From Glandiceps talaboti (lineage: Eukaryota; Hemichordata; Enteropneusta; Spengelidae), in NCBI RefSeq assembly GCF_964340395.1, contig NC_135566.1, forward strand, positions 9,835,001 through 9,899,000: DNA of 64,000 bases, given 5' to 3'. Below are positions 13,401-23,534 of this stretch, one piece after another. The notes beneath the pieces were generated by a model. That model was not told the DNA's origin and ran no database searches. It saw only the letters and a list, made by a program, of their open reading frames with translations. Position 1 is the stretch's first letter, and every line of letters begins with the position of its first letter. A program made the position numbers and the translations under genes.

Positions 13401-16400
13401 TGTTTTTGATTGCTATTAACTTGGGCATGCAGTAGAGAGGTTAGGCCATGCATATGTAGTAGACCCTGATACAGGTTCCTTCAATACCATATCAGGGGGG
13501 AATTTTATATGCTAGATTAAATAGCACTCAATGTCTGAATCAGCAAAGTACAGTTACCCGTTGTCTTGGCTGTAGACATGAAATGCTACATTGCAACATC
13601 AGTTTGGGTTATTGTTAACTTTCATCATTTACGGTAAACAAATAGTTTGTATGAGTTACATGTAGTATAGTACCCAATTTAGTAATGAATGTTGTGTTTG
13701 TAAGTACACCATTCCAGTGAACAAACAGTTCACAATAGTTCTGAATTCCACTTTCTGTGATAACTCTGTGGATAATTTGACACAATGATCTTGTTTCCTT
13801 ACAGACCAAACCCCAAACTAACCAAGAAGAATGATTTTATTCTATGGGTATTTCTGAGTGATGTACAACAGAAAGTCTACCAAGATTTTGTTTCCACTGA
13901 AGAAGTTAGAGAGGTATGAATCATCAACTTAAAGAAAAAGTCCAGTCAGACTTATTTCTGCCTTTAGTACACTTTTATTGATTACTTCTATCAACTTAAA
14001 GGAAAAGTCCAGTCAGACTTATAAGTCTGACTGGACTTTTATTTCTGTCTTTTATACACTTATATTGATTACTGCTATCAATGTACATATGATTTTGGGT
14101 GATAAAATAACACCTCCGTAATTTCTGCAACTCTGAAAACTTGTAAAGAAGCTGTACTGCACTTGATTTGTGTTTGGCCATTTTGGGGATTTCCTGCATG
14201 GGTTTATGGGAAAAACTCTGATGATGACATCACATTTACCACAGTTTTTTGCTCAAAGTACTGTATAATTATTACCCCTGGCACAGAGCTATAATGACAC
14301 GATGTTTGTTCTTCCAGTTATTAATGACGAATAAGTCACCCCTAGCCATGCTGACAATGTTGAAGAAAATCTGTGATCACCCACGTTTGCTTAACAAGAG
14401 GGCATGTGGTATGCTGAACCTAGAAGGAGAGGATAGGTAAGTGTACTGTGTTTTGTTGTTGTTGAGGGCGATATGTATGTAAAAGTCTACCTGAATTCCC
14501 TAAACAATTTACCAGGCTTCACCAGCAGCATGTTTTAAAGTGGGTAAAAGCTAGAAAGGGGAAGGGGAGAGGTTTATACTATGCATATGTAGTAGATCCT
14601 CATAGAGGTGTCTTCAAAACCATGATGTGGTGCTGTGGGGAGGGGGTCAGACTATAATGCACAATGTACCTTCATAGAGGTGTCTTCAATACCAGCCAAA
14701 CATGCCGTCATTGTCATGATATGGATCAATAGCCAGACATTATAATCCAGGCAACGTGTCTATACATTTGTATGTAGTAGACCCTCATAGAGGTGTCTTC
14801 AGTACCATGATGGTGTTGTGGGAGGGGGTTTAATAATGCATATGTAGTAGACCCTGATACAGGTTCCTTCAATACCATATCAGGGGGGAATGTTATATGC
14901 TAGATTAAATAGTACTCAATGTCTGAATCAGCAAAGTACAGTTACCCGTTGTCTCGGCTGTAGACATGAAGTGCTACATTGCAACATCAGTTATTGTTAA
15001 CTTTTACACTGTTAATCAGAATTATCAAGATTTGTCCATATTTTTTGATAAAAATGTAATAAGATATTCATTAATTTTTTTCTCAAGTGGGGGAATGTTA
15101 GATGAAGCCAGTCAGATTCAGTGTGCTGCTGATAATATACAACATATTAGTGACAGGTCATTGATGGATGAATCTGGTAAAATGGTGGTCTTGGTTGCAT
15201 TGCTGGAAAATCTCAGGTCACAGGGTCATCGTACATTAGTGTTTAGTCAATCCAGAAAAATGTTAGATATTATCCAGAAAGTACTTGAAGGCATGGTAAG
15301 TGGTCATTTTTGTGTTTATTTTGTGTTAAAAGTACAGGTATACTTAATACAGACCAGATTACTGTAAACTTGTGATTGACTGACACTGCTGCTTCTTCTT
15401 TAATTGAATATTTCATTTTCATTTTTTACTACTGGTAATCCAGCCTTCAGTTTACTACGATAGACGCAAACTAAATCTATTGTTCTTCAAAGTTGTAGAT
15501 TACACAAGTGGGTGATAGCAGTTCCTCTGTTGTGCAATTCTAATCACCCTGTGATCAAGATAGTGTAAACAGTGGAAGTCCCAAAACAGCACTGCAAGTT
15601 CATGGAACTCTAAATAAACTAGTTTTCAGAGATGCCGCCCTACTGAGACTATAATTAAACCAACGTCCATTCGATAGCTTATCACTGTTGTATCAACATG
15701 TTGCGACAATAGTTTTAGTGTGTGTCTATCTTAGCAAACTGGAAGCTCAATTACCAGAGTAATAATATTGATATCCATCTGTTTCTTTGTATATCTCTTA
15801 CACCTAGGATTTCAAGATAATGAGAATGGATGGCACAATCCGTAAACTTGAAGACAGAGAAAGAATAATCCGTAAATTCCAGAAAGATCCCTCTTATTCC
15901 GTGTTTCTGCTGACAACCGGAGTTGGTGGAGTAGGTCTTACTCTTACTGCAGCTGATAGAGTTGTCATTTGTGAGTATCGACATGTATGCTATGATCATT
16001 TTTGATCAAGTACTTTTGTTATAATTCACTGTTTTTTCATAAATGAACAGTAAGCAGGTAAAATCTACCTGAGTTCCCCAGGTATATTATCGAGGTTCCC
16101 CACTAAAATTATGGTACATGTATATGGTATGGAAATCTATGCAAATTTTACCAGATTTCCTGTCTCTATTACCAGGGTTCCCCACCAACATTATGGTACA
16201 ATGTATGGAAATCTATACAAATTTTACCAGATTTCCCTTCTCAGTTACCATGGTTCCCTTCCAAAATTATGGCACAAGATATGGAAATCTATGCAAATTT
16301 TACCAGATTTCATGTCTCTGTTACGAGGGTGCCCTACCAAAATTATGATACAAGGTTTAACAATTATGCAAATTTTCCCATTTTCTGTTACCAGAATTAC

Positions 16401-19400
16401 CTACCAAAATTATGGAAATCTGATATGCAAATTTTACCAGAATCCAAAACCTTAGCAAAAATAGTGTAATAAGTGTACATTTTATGATGTTCATTTATAT
16501 TTTACTCCACAATAAAACACTTTTGATACGATTTCTGCCTTCTGTGCTCTCCTTGTAGTTGATCCAAGCTGGAACCCTGCTACAGACAACCAGGCAGTTG
16601 ACAGAGCTTACCGCATTGGGCAGAAGAAAACCGTCGTCATCTACAGATTGATCTCATGTGGCTCTGTAGAAGAGAAGATCTACCGACGACAGATCTTTAA
16701 AGACTCCATAACTAGACAAGCAACAGGATCTTCTAAAGACCCATACAGGTATGTAGATCTTTTACATGTAAGGTCCACTTCACATTAGGATTAAGATCTG
16801 TGCAAAGTATGTGCTGAATTTAAGAGTATTATTCAATATGAGAAAGCAGCTTCACATTTTCATTTACCCCCTGTCACCATCTGCAAGACATAACAAAATG
16901 ACTTTAACACTAAGTACTTAGGTCAGTTACCAACACTTGGTAGGATCTAACAAAACATCATATAGTGCAGGGCTCTGCACTATAGTGCCCTCAGTGTTGA
17001 ACATTGTAACACTTGTTGATTTCAACCAAACCTGGCACAAATGTCAGATACTGTAGTTCAATATATACATCCCTTTATTTTGTGACCTTCCTGATAATTT
17101 AACTGAATGGCCATCATATTTGTCATAAAATTCAGATTCAGATGGTACATCTAATAATGTCTGTTAAATTCATACACTGTGTTTTGCAGGTATTTTACTC
17201 GTCAGGAACTGAAAGAGTTGTTTGTTTTGGATGATCCACATGTTTCCTCCACTCAGATACAATTGCAGCAGCTTCATTCTTCAGACAGGGACACCAATAC
17301 TGATTTGGACGAACACGTTGCGTTTCTTCATTCACTTGGTAAGTATTCAACAGGGTTACGTTTTACTATTCATTTGGTAAGTTTGCAAGATTTTCAATTG
17401 TGTGAATTATTTGTCATTGTACGTCAGTAACAAACCATTTACACACTTTGACGCACTATATACCTTTTTGCAATGTATTGTATACAAACACGGACTTGGT
17501 CATTGCTTTGTCACATTTTTTTTTTTTCAAGTCGAAAAACTTGATAACGTTGTCTTATCAATTAGAAATCCAAAATTCATACCCATTTGTCATCCTTATG
17601 GTCACTTTTATGTATTATATACATAACATTCAAAATGAATTGGGTTCATTATTTGACCACAAAAGTTGTACAGCCAATCAGAAGTGATTTCTACTTCTAC
17701 TTCTATTTCTATGCTGTGTAAACTTCCAAAAAAGTTTATCATCACACAGACATAACACTGGTGGCATGCTTTAGATCTCATCCGTGTTCAAGTGAGCACG
17801 ATCTATGAGATCTGTGATATCGATGCTAGAGATAGCAGATTAGAAACTGTCTATTGTCTTGTGATGTCAGTGCTGGAAAGCGGGCAGGTTTGAAACTGTC
17901 TACTACTAATGTTACTAGATTTACATGTATTCTATGATAATGATGGTTGAAGAGTGAGGGGGTGTGGGAAGGGGGATAACTTCTACTAGAAGAAGACAAG
18001 GATTATGTGTTACTAAGATAAAACCTATTTTTGACATGTGTTGTTATGTCTATTTCAGCTGTGTTTGGAATTAGTGACCATGATCTGATGTTTAGTCAGG
18101 AAGATACACAAGATGGTGTTGAAGATACCGTAGTGGAGAATTACGTCCAGGAAAAGGTCAGATTTCACAGAATTGTTAGTACCAAAGCTAGATCCCTATT
18201 AGGGGTTTGAAACTTCCATTGCAGCAATATTTGGTGATGAAAATAACAAAGATAGATACGTACGGGTCTGAAACTTCCATTGCTGCCCATTGCATGTAAA
18301 ACAACATTTTGTGGAACCATATTTCAGACATCACTTAATGTTACAATTCATATTGTGTTGGGGGCTATGTCTTTGAATGCAGAAGACTTGTTATTACCAA
18401 TGTAACTTTTGCATTTTTTATGATACTAACCATATTTCTACCATATGTATCTGATATTGGTACTGTTCAAGCTGTGTAATACCTGATTCTGAACATTTTG
18501 CAGGTACGAAGAGCTCGTGAGATTGTCACTAACGAATCAGATGTGAATAGACAACTTACAGAGAATATTCAAAAGAACACAGAGTTTGGACACTATAGAC
18601 CTACGGAGTCACCATTCAAACCATCAACCAATGATGGATCACAAAGATTCAAACCTAACAGACCAACTGGTAAGGACTGAAACATGTTGACTTTCTGTAT
18701 CTGTATCTGTATCTACATCTGTATCTGTATCTGCATCTGTATCTGTATCTGTATCGTAGACATACAAGCACCAATACTGGTTGTCGAGTACGTAGTCAAG
18801 GGTCGCGTGTGGGGCAATACTAGGTGCCCTTACTCGGTGATCCTCATCAGAATGACAAATTCCATAGTTACAGCTGACCACTAGGTGGCGGTATGATCTG
18901 TCTTGGTCGACGATCCTCATCAGAATAACAAATCCCATAGTTACAGCTGACCACCAGGTGGCGGTATGATCTGTCTTGGTCGACTATCCTCATCAGAATG
19001 ACAAATTCCATAGTTGCAGCTGACCACTAGGTGGCGGTATGATTATCTGATTATAGATATCATTTGATCTACCAAGCTGATGAACATTTTTGATCAAAAT
19101 TGTGGTTGTGAAACAAGATAAAATGAATTGGTTTCTTTCAATTCACTCATCAGTAACAAGTTGGCATCGATCAGAACTTATGCAGAAGAAACATTCAGGC
19201 CTTGCTTTGGAACTGACATGAAATGCCTTGTCAACTGCTGCTAGTATTGTTATTGTAATAGTGTAGCAGCAGTCAAGAGTAGATTAAGATGTGTGATTGA
19301 TGGACAATGCTGTGTTTTGTACCTTACAGGTAGAAGCATGCCAGAAACTGTAGACCTGACAATGGTTGATGATGATGACACTGACAATAATGAGAGACAG

Positions 19401-22400
19401 AAATCCACTGGTGTTGTTGATTTAACATTACAGCAAGATAGTGGTAACGAAGAAGACGTGAATCAGTCTATGGCTAATCTTACTATTCAAGACTCCTCCC
19501 CAGATGCTGTAAGTCATACTAAACAGTCACATAATATCACTTATATCCCCTCCCCCCTCTCTCCGATTCCTTCCAACCTTACTGAACAAAGTCACACATC
19601 TCCCAAGCTGTGGGCCCTCGAATGACTGCAAACTTTGTAGTGGGTCAAAATGATAGAAACTGAGTTTTCTAGAGAATCAGTCCATACCATAGGCTAAGGG
19701 GGTCACCACCAAAGTTTGGTAGCTCACAAGAAGTTCCTATGGCACGTCAAATTGACTCAGAGGGCATACTGCTCAGAAGAGCTGAGTCAGTACGTGTGGA
19801 ATTTACCCGAGTCCGTTAGACATTGTTTCTTAGGCTTCCCTATGAATCAGTGATAAAATGTTCAACTCATTTCCTTTTCCAATTATATTGAAACTTTCAC
19901 ACAAATAATCAGTTTTGTAATTTTTCTTTTCCAGGTGGACAAAAAGAGAATAGAGCAGAATCATTCCACTAGTGATTCCAGTTCTAATGATCTAGAGTTT
20001 CATACTGTTGATGATATTCCATACAATGAAATCAAAGAATGTGCTGAAGATGTGGTCTTTGAAACTGAGGGAAACGTCCCTGATGAAAATGAAGATTTAC
20101 CCGACATTTTAGGAGAGTCTGGTGTCAGTACTGAATCAGACTCAGTCCAGCCTACCTCAGAATCTAAAGATTCTAGCTTATCTGAAGCAAATGGTTACTT
20201 GGAAAGGTTAAGTGACAATTCTGTGAGAGTTGCATCAAGAAATAGCTTATCAAAAGATGTCAGTCGTCCTCCTAGTGCCTTAGCACTTGATAGGGACATT
20301 GATACTCCAGACATAGTCCATGATATAACAGATAATGCAGATGACCAAGAGAAAAATGGTGATGACCCGAAGAGTTCCATTGTAAAAAGTATGGCTTCAC
20401 CACAGCTTAGCAAAGATGTTGGTGATGAAAGTTTTAGCAGTATGACACGAAGGAAGGGTGTTCGTAAACATGCTGTCATTTCGGATGAGGAGTCTGATGA
20501 AGAAAGTGAGGAGAATGTTTGTTTTGATATGAAGGCGAACCTTGAAAATGACGCATCAGATGATTCCTATTATGAACGACAAAGTGAAATAGATAACAGC
20601 AAAAGAAGGCAAGACGACATCGATCAATGTGATGAAAGTATGGAGCCAATGGATACGACCATGAACAGTGTTTCAGAGACCACGTCGGATGTTGATGAGA
20701 GTGATCAAGAAGACAACGAGGCTGCCTCAGATGACAGTTTTATTCATGCGAAAAAGAATAGGAAAGCTGGTAGAATGATTACAAGTGATTCTGAAGATGA
20801 CAGCGATGAAGAGGAAGTTGATAAGGATCATGAAGACCAGGAGAGCTGTAGAGTTGAAAAGGAGCTAAACAATTTATCAGACTCTGTTAATAATCAGGAT
20901 GATTCTGTTTTTGAAAATAGTGATGCTGTGGTGCAACCGCAAACTAATAAGGATAAATATAGCAGAGATACAACAAATGATGATGAAGATCAGAGACAAG
21001 GCAGTGAAGCCTCTTCAAGTGAGTCGATTGAAGTTGATTCCAAACTTTGCCAAGTCAGTTTCGAATCTCCAGATCTTAAGCAAGAAAGTTGCAAGGACAG
21101 TACTGATGGAGGTAGTTACCATGACAACACTTCAACAAGCAGGAGTCCAGACACAACGTCTGAAATATCCATAGAGATTGATTCCAGGGAATGTCAAACA
21201 AGTTTGATAGAAACCTCGGAACACTCGGCATCAGAAGATGAGGAAGAAAAAAGAATAGAGGCAATACTTTCCAAGTCTATTTGCTTGAATGATTTTTCCT
21301 CGGATGAAGACATTTCAGAGACACCCAAAAATATGTGTAAACCAGGACTGAGAGCCCACAGCTCTGCCAAGAGAAGGAGATCTAGTTGTGTTAGATCAGT
21401 TTCTCTTGTACTTGAATCAGATCGAGAAATGAAATGTAGTCCCATCACACCAGGAAGAGATAACAGAGATGTAATGAGTAATGTTCCAGTTTTACTGGAT
21501 TCCGAAGATGAAGATAAGTTTGTTTCATTGCCGAAACATTTGAATCTTGGCAATTTGACATTTGTGAGCGAGTCTCCCATAGCACAGGAGAAATCTTACG
21601 AAGCGAGTGACTCTGACGCGTTTGTCAAAGAAACGCCAGACAACAGCCCCATTTCTGGTAATTCTGAACTGTCCTCACGTGTAAACACTGAGGTAGATCC
21701 AGTGCCAGTGATAATGGACTCTGAGGATGATGAGATAAAAGATAATGATGGTAATCTGACAATTATGTCCACTGATGAGGAAGAGAGTTTTATGTCGGCC
21801 CAAGATGAATTACCTGAAGACGTCAAGAGAAGTGAACGGGAACTAGATGATGATCAAGAATATGTCACTGAAGAAGAAGAAGAAGAAGAAGAAGAGGATG
21901 AGGAAGATGGAGATGATATTGATGTTGAGGAAAGCTATGCTGATAATGATGAAGCTGACGAGGGCAGTGAAGGAGAAGATGATGAGGAAGATGAAGTGGA
22001 AGAAAACCATAGTGATAACATTGATGTGGAAGAAAGCTATGCTCATGATGATGATGATGATGGTGATGATGAAGCTGAAGCTGACGAGGACAGTGAAGGA
22101 GACGATGATGAGGAGGATGAAGTGGAAGAAAACCATAGTGATAACATTGATGTGGAGGAAAGCTATGCTGATGATGAGGCAGAGGAAGAGGAGGAGGATA
22201 GCTTAAATGGATTCATTGTAAATGATTCAGGTTAGATACATTCTTTATATTAATCGTTGTGTCAGTGCAGTAAGGTCGTATCTGCCTATACAAGTGCATA
22301 GCAGATACGACCTTACTGCACTGACGTGACAAATTTTATACAATTGCTGACATCAGACTGGACATAAAGAACCTGTTACAAACAGGGAAAGTAAACAAAT

Positions 22401-23448
22401 AAATTGGATTAATAACACTTAGCACAGCATTTTTGGAACAACAGAGACTTGTATTACACACTATGGTTTGATAAGAACAGTTTTATGGCCTCTTTATGTG
22501 TACATGAAATGCCAGGGGAACTGGAAGTTTGTTTGTGAATGTGAACTATTTTGTAAAGTGGCCATAAAACTGTTCTTATCAAATGATGAAATGAAATACA
22601 AGTCTCTGTACTTACAACGTGCTGTGCCAAGTGTTATTATTCCAATTCAGTTGTTTACTTTGTAACAGGTTCCATTTGCCCACAGTCTGATGCCGGCAGT
22701 GGTATCTATGCATGGAATCCTATAGGGGTTGTACATTGTTTTTGCTGAGGGTGGTAAGCAAGTAAAATCTACCAGAGTTCCCTAGGTCATTGAATAATGA
22801 AGTACCCCACCAAAATTGTGGTACTGTGTATAGAAATCTATGCAAGTTTACAAGATAGATTTCAACCCTCTGTTGCTGGGATGCCCAATTTTATTTAAGA
22901 ATTTTCCACCAATATATGGTACAATGAATGGAGATATATGTATGTATTACCAGATTCTCCCCTCCTCCCCTCTTTGTTACTGGGTTTCCCCACCAAAATT
23001 ACGGAACAGTGTATGGAAATCTATGCAAGTTTTACCAGAATCCCCTCCCCACCCCTGTTACTGGGGTTTCCCACCAAAATTACGGAACAATGTATGGAAA
23101 TCTATGCAAGTTTTACCAGATTCCCCTCCCCACTCCTGTTACTGGGGTTTCCCACCAAAAGTTTGGTACAATGTATGGAAATCTATCTATTGCTTGGATT
23201 CCTAGACCTTAACAAAAACTGCCATTTGCCCTACAATTTCTAACCAGGCTTTCATGTGTCCATTCAATAATTTGTGTTTGTATGTGACATTAAAACGATC
23301 TCCTCTTTGTTGATAGTTTGGTATTAGTCATGTTGTGTGCGATAGGTTGCTGAACTTTACACTTCTGAGAGATGGTGTGTATTAACACCCAATGTTGGTA
23401 TCTGTAGATGAAGATGGAGAATCTGAGAGTGATGAGGATAGCGAAAAA

Positions 23449-23534
<86 letters not shown>

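Noticed and set aside
16111-16469. Overlapping open frames with repeated NFTRFP-like peptides
   Set aside because: They are products of ~70-bp tandem units in an intron and open in several frames at once.
21843-22206. Met/Lys-rich and Ile/Phe-rich frames within ERCC6L exon 18
   Set aside because: They are out-of-frame or antisense readings of GAT/GAA repeats.
22840-23243. Similar repeated-peptide frames in ERCC6L intron 18
   Set aside because: Same tandem-unit family; there is no splice-phase support.
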